A stretch of 6,397 nucleotides of DNA from Sulfurimonas sp. (GTDB taxonomy: Bacteria; Campylobacterota; Campylobacteria; Campylobacterales; Sulfurimonadaceae), in contig JAMORM010000086.1 in assembly GCA_027063585.1 (NCBI GenBank), forward strand, positions 1-6,397, written 5' to 3'. The position numbers and the translations under genes were made by a program. Under the pieces are notes generated by a model. That model saw only the letters and a program-made list of their open reading frames with translations, searched no databases and was not told where the DNA came from. The first letter of the stretch is position 1. Each line of letters starts with the position of its first letter. Below, piece after piece: positions 1-5,607 of the stretch.

Positions 1-129
1 GCACACCCTTTATATATCTTTTTTCATTATACACACCCTCCTGTGATAGAGCGGTTAAAAGAGCTTGGTGTTGATGTCGGTTATATAGAAAAAAGCGGTA
101 TAGAGGGTAAATGCGACGCAGATATATAG
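1..129 (+). CDS. M48 family (Ste24-like) metallopeptidase, C-terminal end only
   Basis: Frame 1 is open from the window edge to a TAG at 127-129, giving the last 42 residues of a protein that starts outside the window. Residues 6-22 of the fragment contain IFFHYTHPPVIERLKEL. This matches the C-terminal T/S-H-P-x-x-x-E-R-(L/I) signature of M48 zinc metallopeptidases of the Ste24/CAAX-protease-like group, which degrade or process membrane proteins at the inner membrane. The HExxH zinc site itself would lie upstream and cannot be seen. Its stop lies inside the start of prmC (19-nt overlap), so the two genes are probably co-transcribed. The family call rests on this one motif plus the gene order. 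Confidence 0.7.
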   Translation, partial: AHPLYIFFHYTHPPVIERLKELGVDVGYIEKSGIEGKCDADI

Positions 130-941
130 TAAAAGATTTGCTCCGTGAGATTACACAAACTTTAAATCCTTGTATACCAAGAGCTTCAAGAGAAGCACAA
201 CTTCTTGTAATGAAGTATCTTGAAGTAGATGAATTATGGCTGATTACTCATCAAAATAGTGAAATAGAAGCAACAGAGCAGTTGTTTGAATGGGTAAAAA
301 GAAGGAAAAATAATGAACCGTTTGAGTATATAACAAATTCGGTCAGCTTTTATAGCGAAGAATTTTATATAGATGAGGGCGCTTTAATTCCCAGACCTGA
401 AACAGAACTTCTTATAGACGAAGTTATAAAAAGTGTACCTGATAAAAATAGTGCTTTGACTTTTGCAGAGGTAGGAGTCGGCAGCGGCATCATCTCTATA
501 ATGCTTGCAAAATATTTTAAAAATTCTAAAATTATTGCAGTTGATATTTCCCCAAAAGCTTTACATGTAGCGCAGAAAAATATAGAAAAATTTGGACTGC
601 AAGAACAAATTGAATTACGGCTTGGTTCACTGCTTGAACCTGTTAGTGAAAAAATTGACTATCTGGTTTCAAATCCTCCTTATATTGAAGAGGGTGTTGA
701 TTTAGAATCAAACCTCTCATATGAGCCTCAAAATGCCTTATTTGGCGGTACGGTCGGCGATGAAATTATTAAAGAACTCCTTGATGAAGTCTTAAAGCAA
801 AAGATTAAGTTTTTTAGCTGTGAGATGGGTTATGACCAACAAGATAAAATACGGACACACATACAAGAAAAAGATTTTAAGTCCATAGAGTTTTACAAAG
901 ATTACAGCTCGTTTGACCGTGGATTTACATTAGAAGTATAG
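111..941 (+). CDS. prmC: Peptide chain release factor N5-glutamine methyltransferase (PrmC/HemK)
   Basis: PrmC transfers a methyl group from S-adenosylmethionine to the glutamine of the GGQ motif in release factors RF1 and RF2, in the cytoplasm. The 276-residue product has the usual family length. It shows a helical N-terminal recognition domain (about 1-85), the IPRPETE motif (93-99), a Rossmann SAM site EVGVGSG (120-126) with the ribose-binding acidic D145, the catalytic/substrate N-P-P-Y tetrad (188-191), and the following EPQNALFGG segment (205-213). The ATG at 111 has AGAGGG at 102-107, a close but usable ribosome site, and lies inside the end of the upstream peptidase gene. The N-terminus (MRRRY) is slightly longer than the core domain needs, so a later non-ATG start is possible but has no better support. 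A release-factor gene is not adjacent in the visible part. Confidence 0.95.
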   Translation: MRRRYIVKDLLREITQTLNPCIPRASREAQLLVMKYLEVDELWLITHQNSEIEATEQLFEWVKRRKNNEPFEYITNSVSFYSEEFYIDEGALIPRPETELLIDEVIKSVPDKNSALTFAEVGVGSGIISIMLAKYFKNSKIIAVDISPKALHVAQKNIEKFGLQEQIELRLGSLLEPVSEKIDYLVSNPPYIEEGVDLESNLSYEPQNALFGGTVGDEIIKELLDEVLKQKIKFFSCEMGYDQQDKIRTHIQEKDFKSIEFYKDYSSFDRGFTLEV

Positions 942-962
942 AAATTATAAAGGTTTTAGAAA

Positions 963-1448
963 ATGAAAAGAAATATTTATTTGGATTTTGCGTACTTTAT
1001 CGTTTTAGCAGCTACATTTGGGGCAGTTTTGGTTTTAGGTGCTATTGTTGCTCCTGTAGTTTTTCATACAGATGAAATCACGGTAAATTTGATTATAGAC
1101 CATTATAATGCAGGTATTATTATGGGTGAAATTTTTCATAGGTTTTCATACTGGATCTATTTTGTAGCAGCTTTTGTAGCTGTATATGAGTCAATGGCAT
1201 ATAAAATGGGACAAAGAGATGCTATAAGTTTTGCAGCAGCAGTTACAGTTATTTTTTCTTCACTGATGTTTTCAGCCATATATGTTCCAAAAATACTTTC
1301 TATGCAGGCTTTGGGTGCAGAAGCAACGCAAAGTGATACTTTTGAAAATGTTCATATAGCAAGTGAAATTGACTTTAAATTACTAGCTATTGCTCTTTTA
1401 GTACTCTTTGTGAGAAGATTGATGATTTTAAGAGTGCCTTCTAAGTGA
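963..1448 (+). CDS. Four-helix inner membrane protein, DUF4149-like
   Basis: This 161-residue protein has about four hydrophobic segments, near residues 9-31, 54-76, 88-108 and 137-153. The loops are short and there is an Arg-Arg pair (151-152) after the last helix. The first helix ends in APVVFHTDE (30-38), followed by a conserved-looking GEIFHRFSYW stretch (55-64) in helix 2. That pattern and length fit the DUF4149/TMEM205-like family, which has no assigned biochemical role. The ATG lies 21 nt after the prmC stop, with an AAAGG ribosome site at 949-953, so it is probably the last gene of the peptidase-prmC operon. No catalytic motif is visible. The membrane location is solid, the family name is moderately sure, and the function is unknown. 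Confidence 0.8.
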   Translation: MKRNIYLDFAYFIVLAATFGAVLVLGAIVAPVVFHTDEITVNLIIDHYNAGIIMGEIFHRFSYWIYFVAAFVAVYESMAYKMGQRDAISFAAAVTVIFSSLMFSAIYVPKILSMQALGAEATQSDTFENVHIASEIDFKLLAIALLVLFVRRLMILRVPSK

Positions 1449-1470
1449 TTTTAATACTAAATTAACACAA

Positions 1471-1482
1471 TTTCGATAAGAT
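1471..1482 (+). promoter_or_regulatory. Possible extended -10 promoter for the nosL operon
   Basis: The 72-nt gap between the DUF4149-like gene and nosL contains TTTCGATAAGAT. The last six bases (1477-1482, TAAGAT) match TATAAT at four of six positions, behind a T-rich stretch. Campylobacterota vegetative promoters typically have a good -10 in periodic AT-rich DNA and little or no -35. Transcription would start near 1489 and give a leader of about 30 nt with the AGGTGG ribosome site at 1511-1516. No clear FNR- or CRP-type palindrome was found. The match is weak and read-through from prmC is an alternative. Confidence 0.3.
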
Positions 1483-1520
1483 TAAATTACTGAAATGTAT
1501 CTTATTTATTAGGTGGTCTT

Positions 1521-2189
1521 ATGTCGATTTTTAAACTTTTTATTCTTTCTTTTGTTGTTTGTAGTTCACTTTTTTCTTATCCAAATTATTCACAAGCGGT
1601 AAAAGAAAAAAAACTCTACCCGATGGGTGAAAAAATCTATAAAAAGAAGTGTTCTCAAATAGATGTGAACCGCTATAAAAGTTATGAACAACTACAACAA
1701 GCACTGCTTACAAAAAAGATTTGTCCATCACTGAATAAAAAATATGCAGAGGCTTTAAGTCTTTATTTGTGGGATGTGAAAAGAGCGTCCAAGAAACACA
1801 ATCAATATAAAAAATTGACTGTTACTAAAGAAGACAAATGTCCTGTATGTGGCATGCTTTTGTATAAATACCCAAGATGGATTTCTCGTATAGAATATAA
1901 TGATAAGAATGTGTCATTTGATGGCATAAAAGATATGATGAAGTACTATTTTGAGCATCCGAACAATATAAAAAATATGTTGGTCCAAGAGTATTACACG
2001 CAAAAAGTCATAGATGCCAAAAAAGCCTATTATGTCATGGGGAGCGATGTTTACGGACCGATGGGAAATGAGTTGATAGCTTTTAAGGATGAAGAGTCTG
2101 CAAAACGATTCTATCTTGACCATAAAGGCAAGAAAATACTTAGATTTGATGAAATAAAGCCTGAAGCAGTGTATAAATTAGATGAATAG
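1521..2189 (+). CDS. nosL: NosL-family periplasmic copper protein with N-terminal extension
   Basis: NosL proteins bind Cu(I) in the periplasm and hand it to copper-enzyme assembly, classically nitrous oxide reductase through the NosDFY complex. In this 222-residue protein the NosL domain fills about 100-215. It contains C-P-V-C-G-M (107-112), FDGIKDMMKYY (133-143), and YVMGSDVYGPMG (171-182), the typical GS-x-x-x-GPMG region, followed by AFKDEESAKRF. Residues 1-19 form an export signal (KLFILSFVVCSSLFS). C14 lacks a proper lipobox, so the protein is probably soluble or anchored by an uncleaved signal. Residues about 20-95 are an extra domain with two cysteines (C44, C68). Its GEKIYKKKCSQ segment resembles the start of a class I cytochrome c without the CxxCH heme site. 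AGGTGG at 1511-1516 precedes the ATG. It is the first gene of a five-gene overlapping set. No nosZ or nosDFY is visible, so the copper client is unknown. Confidence 0.88.
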   Translation: MSIFKLFILSFVVCSSLFSYPNYSQAVKEKKLYPMGEKIYKKKCSQIDVNRYKSYEQLQQALLTKKICPSLNKKYAEALSLYLWDVKRASKKHNQYKKLTVTKEDKCPVCGMLLYKYPRWISRIEYNDKNVSFDGIKDMMKYYFEHPNNIKNMLVQEYYTQKVIDAKKAYYVMGSDVYGPMGNELIAFKDEESAKRFYLDHKGKKILRFDEIKPEAVYKLDE

Positions 2190-2379
2190 GAAAAGCCGAT
2201 TTTGTATCTTTACATGTAGTGCTTTATTGCTTTTTCTAGGAGTGGAGATATTTTATTTGCAATATAAACATACTCTTACGCAGACAGCGCTTATAGAGAA
2301 GAAAGAGTTTATAAAAATAACGACTATTTCTAATGTAAACTTGGCATTAAAAAACAATTATATAAAGACATTACCATGA
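2182..2379 (+). CDS. Small single-helix anchored protein, unrecognised
   Basis: This 65-residue product is not recognised. It starts with a basic NRKSR segment, then has one hydrophobic helix (about 7-26) containing C8 and C12, followed by a hydrophilic tail of about 39 residues. The positive-inside rule predicts that the N-terminus is cytoplasmic and the tail periplasmic. The start overlaps the nosL stop by 8 nt (ATGAATAG), and the stop overlaps the permease start in an ATGA junction. This packing argues that it is a real gene despite having no clear ribosome site of its own, so it probably depends on translational coupling. Its place between nosL and the permease suggests an accessory subunit, or the remnant of a MacA-like membrane-anchored adaptor. 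The latter is speculation, because no adaptor domain is present. Confidence 0.65.
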   Translation: MNRKSRFCIFTCSALLLFLGVEIFYLQYKHTLTQTALIEKKEFIKITTISNVNLALKNNYIKTLP

Positions 2380-3548
2380 AAAAAATCAATTTTTATCTTC
2401 TTGAATATGCAATTAATTATATTTTACGATACAAATCAAAAAATATATTTATATTCACAGTATTAACACTGCTCATCGCCGTATTAGCATCCTTTTTCTT
2501 TGTACAAAGCTCATTAAAGTATGAATTTGAATCAACACTTGATACTCAGCCACAGATTATTGTTACAAATCAAAAAGCGGGAAGAGAGACTACTGTCGAT
2601 GAAAATGTCATAGAACCTTTGTTAAACATTAAAGGTGTCGGTGATGTAATTTCAAGAGTATGGGGATATTATGATTTTAAACATATGGATGCGAAATTTA
2701 TCTTAGTTGGTATTGATGAATTTGAAAATCAGTATAATACGACATTGGCAAATATTGTAAAAAACAGTGAACTTAATGCTTCATCAATGTTGATTGGTGA
2801 GGGTGTGAAGAAGATCATGAATCAAAGTTATTACAGTAGGTATTTTAATTTCTTTACTCCTGATTTAGCACTTAAAAAAATATATATCGCAGGAACTTTC
2901 AAATCTGCAACTCAATTAGAGTCAAATGATATGATAGTCATGAGTAAAGATACCCTAAGAGAGATTTTCGGCTATAAAAATACAGAAGCTACAGATTTGG
3001 CAGTGAGAGTAGATAACCCGGCAGAAGTCGCTTCTGTGATGCTAAAAATTCAAAACTTGTTTCCGACATTTAAAGTTGTCGCCAGGAAGGATTTAAAAAC
3101 AGCTCTAGAAAGTCAATTTAATTATAAAAGTTCCATATTTCTCATTTTATTTATCATAACGCTTTTTACGTTTTTTATAATTATTTATGATAAATCCAGT
3201 GGACTTAGTAGTGAAGAAAAAAAAGAGATAGGTATCTTGAAAGCAATAGGGTGGAGAATTGAAGATGTTCTCCAAGCAAGATTGTACGAAGGTTTAATAA
3301 TCTCTTTTTTCTCTTATATTATCGGTATTACATTGGCTCTCTTTTTTGTTTATATATTCAATGCTCCAATAATAAAAAATATATTTATCGATTATAATGA
3401 TATTACAAATAAATTTGCGCTTCCTTTTGTGTTAGATTATGAAATATTACTATTACTTTTTTTACTGAGTGTCCCTGTATATATGTTTGCAACGATAATT
3501 CCTTCATGGCGAGTTGCTACGCTTGATGCTGACGAGGTAATAAGATGA
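2376..3548 (+). CDS. FtsX/MacB-type ABC transporter permease
   Basis: This 390-residue inner-membrane protein has the layout of a type VII (MacB/LolCE/FtsX) ABC permease. TM1 lies at about 22-44, a large extracytoplasmic domain at about 45-250, then TM2 (253-271), TM3 (305-328) and TM4 (355-376). Between TM2 and TM3 is the coupling segment [19 protein letters not shown] (281-299), a hallmark of the FtsX family. The C-terminus [16 protein letters not shown] (375-390) matches the family's P-x-x-(R)-A-x-x-L-D-x-x-E-x-(L/I)-R ending. Such permeases usually work as dimers that move an extracytoplasmic domain mechanically, not as substrate channels. Only one permease gene is present, so a homodimer is likely. 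The start is in an ATGA overlap with the upstream small gene and the stop in an ATGA overlap with the ATPase gene. The substrate is not deducible. Confidence 0.9.
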   Translation: MKKINFYLLEYAINYILRYKSKNIFIFTVLTLLIAVLASFFFVQSSLKYEFESTLDTQPQIIVTNQKAGRETTVDENVIEPLLNIKGVGDVISRVWGYYDFKHMDAKFILVGIDEFENQYNTTLANIVKNSELNASSMLIGEGVKKIMNQSYYSRYFNFFTPDLALKKIYIAGTFKSATQLESNDMIVMSKDTLREIFGYKNTEATDLAVRVDNPAEVASVMLKIQNLFPTFKVVARKDLKTALESQFNYKSSIFLILFIITLFTFFIIIYDKSSGLSSEEKKEIGILKAIGWRIEDVLQARLYEGLIISFFSYIIGITLALFFVYIFNAPIIKNIFIDYNDITNKFALPFVLDYEILLLLFLLSVPVYMFATIIPSWRVATLDADEVIR

Positions 3549-4219
3549 TAAAACTGCAACATGTAAGTAAAATATATGGAAAAGATATTGTAGCACTTGA
3601 TGATATCGACTTGTCCTTTAATGAGGGTGAGCTTGTAATACTAAAAGGTGTAAGTGGCAGTGGAAAAAGTACCATTCTTTCATTAATAGCCGGACTTTTG
3701 AAACCAACAAGCGGTGATGTTTTGGTAGATAATAAACATATATCAAAATTGCCGGATCATTTTTGCAGCCAATACAGAAGAGATAACATCGGTTTTATAT
3801 TTCAAAAATATAATCTGATTCCGACATTAAGCGTAAAGGATAATATTTTATTGCCTTTAGTCCCGTTGAATTTAGATGAAGATGATCTCTATGCAAAGTT
3901 GGAAGCTGTGACACAGATGTTCTCAATTGAGCATAAAAAAGAGATAATAGTAAAAAATCTATCTGGTGGTGAACAGCAAAGAACTGCAATAGCCAGAGCA
4001 AATGTAAATAATCCAAAAATTATTTTGGCGGATGAGCCAACAGCAAATTTGGATGAAAAACTTTCCAAAGAATTTATACAGATACTTAAAGAGTTAAAAT
4101 CTTTAAAGAAAACTATTATTGTCGCTACACATGATCCGCTCTTTTTTGATTTGGATTTTGTGGATAGAATTATAGAGATACATAATGGGAAACTAGATAG
4201 GAAAGTGGCATGCTCCTGA
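3545..4219 (+). CDS. LolD/MacB-type ABC transporter ATP-binding protein
   Basis: This 224-residue protein is a complete ABC ATPase that powers the adjacent permease from the cytoplasmic side. Visible motifs are Walker [10 protein letters not shown] (35-43), the Q-loop Q87 in [15 protein letters not shown], the signature LSGGEQQR (139-146), Walker B ILADEP (160-165) with catalytic E164, the D-loop ANLD (167-170) and the switch histidine H196 (VATHDP). The FIFQ-x-x-NL-x-P-x-x-x-x-x-x-N segment and the length are typical of the LolD/MacB/FtsE group that pairs with FtsX-like permeases. GAGG at 3534-3537, inside the permease end, is a good ribosome site 7 nt before the ATG. All catalytic residues are intact, so the transporter should be active. 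Calling it LolD itself would be wrong, because the neighbours are not lolC or lolE. Confidence 0.93.
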   Translation: MIKLQHVSKIYGKDIVALDDIDLSFNEGELVILKGVSGSGKSTILSLIAGLLKPTSGDVLVDNKHISKLPDHFCSQYRRDNIGFIFQKYNLIPTLSVKDNILLPLVPLNLDEDDLYAKLEAVTQMFSIEHKKEIIVKNLSGGEQQRTAIARANVNNPKIILADEPTANLDEKLSKEFIQILKELKSLKKTIIVATHDPLFFDLDFVDRIIEIHNGKLDRKVACS

Positions 4220-5169
4220 CTCCTGAAGTATTGACTATAAATATACTCAATCTGCTCTTTCTTATTTTTGCCTCTATTGCATTTTACTATAGCGTAAAAA
4301 TAGTTTTAAAATATGATTTTAATGCCACGACCACTCTTCAGTATAACTTGGAGAAACAGAGTTATCTTGTTGCTATTATAATTAAATTTATTTTTTATAT
4401 TAAAGTTTTGTTATTTATATTTTTTATTTTTACGCTTGATAATATTTCAAATATTTTACCGGGTGCAATGTGTGGAGCCGGAGTAGTCAATGCAACTGAA
4501 TATGGAAATTATCTGCTCATACTTAAAATAATAAACTTATATATTTTTGCCTATTGGCTTGTGCTTAACAGTGAAGATATGAAATCAGAAAAACAGATAT
4601 ATCTAAAACTTAAATTTAAAGTTTATATATTTGCATATTTTTTGCTTATGCTTGAAATAGGTTTAGAAAGTATGATGTTCTTTTCTATAGATACAAAGAG
4701 TGTTGTAGATTGTTGCGGATCTATTTTTTCGACAACTGATGGCACATATATGGCTCAATTATTAAATATTGATCCTGCTATTCTTTTGAGCAGTTTTTAT
4801 GCTGTTTTTGCTTTTATAATAATTGCATATATACTTAAAAACAGATATTTATTCTCACTGATGAATCTGTTGTTTGCAATTGTGGCTTTAGTCTCTCTTA
4901 TAGCTTTTTTTGGAACATATATTTATGAACTACCGACGCATCACTGTCCCTTTTGTCTGTTGCAAAAAGATTATAACTATGTAGGCTATTTTTTGTATAT
5001 ATTTTTATTTATCGGTACCTTCTACGGTATTGTTCTTGGTCTTATTTCTTTTAATAAAGAAGATGAAAATGTAAAATATAAAATTTCACTTCTTTTTACG
5101 ACTTTATATATGTTCTTTGTAAGTTATTATCCACTTTCATATTATATAAAAAACGGTGTTTGGCTTTAA
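4210..5169 (+). CDS. Eight-helix membrane protein with periplasmic cysteines, unrecognised
   Basis: This 319-residue polytopic inner-membrane protein is not recognised as a named family. Hydrophobic segments lie near 11-33, 52-76, 101-119, 138-158, 191-209, 215-239, 256-281 and 292-310. Lys/Arg-rich loops follow helices 1, 3, 5 and 7 (for example SEDMKSEKQIYLKLKFK at 121-137), which places them in the cytoplasm. The opposite loops hold every cysteine in the protein: PGAMCGAG (C88), VVDCCGS (C168, C169) and HHCPFCLLQ (C246, C249), all predicted periplasmic. A C-P-F-C pair at the head of a helix recalls the CxxC of DsbB- or VKOR-like thiol oxidoreductases, but the helix count and the other cysteines do not fit either family well. 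A metal-binding role (H244, H245, CPFC) is an alternative. The start has AGGAAAG at 4198-4204 and overlaps the ATPase gene by 10 nt. It is the last gene of the nosL operon. Confidence 0.85.
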   Translation: MLLTPEVLTINILNLLFLIFASIAFYYSVKIVLKYDFNATTTLQYNLEKQSYLVAIIIKFIFYIKVLLFIFFIFTLDNISNILPGAMCGAGVVNATEYGNYLLILKIINLYIFAYWLVLNSEDMKSEKQIYLKLKFKVYIFAYFLLMLEIGLESMMFFSIDTKSVVDCCGSIFSTTDGTYMAQLLNIDPAILLSSFYAVFAFIIIAYILKNRYLFSLMNLLFAIVALVSLIAFFGTYIYELPTHHCPFCLLQKDYNYVGYFLYIFLFIGTFYGIVLGLISFNKEDENVKYKISLLFTTLYMFFVSYYPLSYYIKNGVWL

Positions 5170-5178
5170 CGAAATTCA

Positions 5179-5192
5179 GCCTAGGTTAAAAC
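5179..5192 (+). repeat. 14-nt direct repeat, copy 1
   Basis: GCCTAGGTTAAAAC occurs here and, identically, at 5267-5280, 88 nt apart, within the convergent intergenic region. It contains the palindrome CCTAGG, which occurs three times in this gap (5180-5185, 5268-5273, 5280-5285). Its CCTAGGTT (5180-5187) could pair with AACCTAGG at 5278-5285, an alternative to the local hairpin there. Confidence 0.8.
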
Positions 5193-5226
5193 TTTAAGGC
5201 TATTAAGTTCAGTGGCATTTTCGGAA

Positions 5227-5256
5227 CCCGTACTTCAGTGCGGGCTTTGTGTCTTT
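5227..5256 (+). terminator. Likely rho-independent terminator of the nosL operon
   Basis: CCCGTAC (5227-5233) pairs with GTGCGGG (5238-5244), with one G-U pair, around a TTCA tetraloop. The stem is followed by the T-rich run CTTTGTGTCTTT (5245-5256). It lies 58 nt after the stop of the last plus-strand gene. The T-run is interrupted, so efficiency may be moderate. On the minus strand the same stem is not followed by a T-run, so it is oriented for the plus-strand operon. Confidence 0.5.
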
Positions 5257-5266
5257 AAAGCTTAAG

Positions 5267-5280
5267 GCCTAGGTTAAAAC
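5267..5280 (+). repeat. 14-nt direct repeat, copy 2
   Basis: This is the second exact copy of GCCTAGGTTAAAAC (first copy at 5179-5192). Here it runs into a second AACCTAGG, so that CCTAGGTT (5268-5275) and AACCTAGG (5278-5285) form a perfect 8-bp palindromic arm pair with only AA between. It may act as part of the stop signal for the minus-strand J-protein/ftsZ transcript, but no T-run follows it on that strand. Confidence 0.75.
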
Positions 5281-5299
5281 CTAGGTTCCGAAAAATATA

Positions 5300-5602
5300 C
5301 TAGATGTTATGTTGGTTGTGCCCAAATTTATTGTTCCACCACTCTTCTGGCGTGTATGTAGAGTTTTTTATACTCTCTTCATCTAGCGGGTATTCATAAG
5401 AGTTACAATAATCAAGTATTATTTTGTAGGCTTCATTGATTTGCATACTCATTTGTGTGGCCTGCTCATAATTATCTTTATGTTTATCAGGATGCCATTT
5501 TTTCATAAGATTTTTATATTTGTTTTTTATTTCTTTAAGGGAAGCTTTTTCACGAAGACCAAGGAGTGATTTGGCCTTCATTATTTTTTCAAAAGAGTGC
5601 AA
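5300..5602 (-). CDS. Small J-domain (DnaJ-like) protein
   Basis: J-domain proteins stimulate the ATPase of Hsp70 (DnaK). This 100-residue protein is essentially one J domain. Helix I is around 5-16 (IMKAKSLLGL), helix II 22-36 (LKEIKNKYKNLMKKW), the H-P-D motif essential for DnaK stimulation lies at 37-39, and helix III at 47-65 (QINEAYKIILDY). A short tail with EEWWNNKFG (87-94) follows. It has no G/F, zinc-finger or client-binding domain, so it is not DnaJ or CbpA. The longest reading starts at TTG (5600-5602), 5 nt after the ftsZ stop and without a visible ribosome site. An ATG at 5579-5581 would give 93 residues and keep the whole J domain, and may be the true start. It is probably co-transcribed with ftsZ. 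The client is unknown. Confidence 0.88.
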   Translation of the reverse strand: MHSFEKIMKAKSLLGLREKASLKEIKNKYKNLMKKWHPDKHKDNYEQATQMSMQINEAYKIILDYCNSYEYPLDEESIKNSTYTPEEWWNNKFGHNQHNI

Positions 5603-5607
5603 AGGAG

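Larger units (their letters stand above)
5218..5294. repeat. 77-bp segment bounded by a perfect 11-bp inverted repeat
   Basis: TTTTCGGAACC (5218-5228) is the exact reverse complement of GGTTCCGAAAA (5284-5294). Between them lie two further hairpins (5227-5244 and 5268-5285), each sharing two bases with the outer arms. The segment can therefore fold as one long stem with an inner loop or as two local hairpins. T-runs before and A-runs after the outer stem are the wrong way round for a terminator on either strand, but are compatible with terminal inverted repeats of a small REP- or MITE-like element. No convincing target-site duplication was found at the edges. The repeat is certain; its nature is inferred. 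Confidence 0.6.

Noticed and set aside
1478..1503. AAGAT...ATCTT inverted repeat as an operator before nosL
   Set aside because: The arms are only 5 bp, 16 nt apart, and of AT-rich composition where such matches are expected by chance.
1914..2123. Open minus-strand frame of 69 codons inside nosL
   Set aside because: It lies wholly opposite the conserved NosL domain, has no recognisable motif or ribosome site, and would be a lone reverse gene inside an operon.
3795..4016. Open minus-strand frame of 73 codons inside the ABC ATPase gene
   Set aside because: It is antisense to the highly conserved Q-loop to signature region. Its composition reflects the reverse complement of that coding sequence and no domain is visible.
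3545..4219. Assignment of the ATPase as LolD or FtsE
   Set aside because: The motifs are shared by the whole family, and the neighbours (nosL, a single FtsX-like permease, a cysteine membrane protein) are not those of the lipoprotein-sorting or division systems.
5179..5294. Integron attC site or CRISPR fragment in the convergent gap
   Set aside because: GTTAAAAC does not satisfy the GTTRRRY core, and no matching RYYYAAC partner or integrase is present. Two 14-nt repeats with one 74-nt spacer do not make a CRISPR array.
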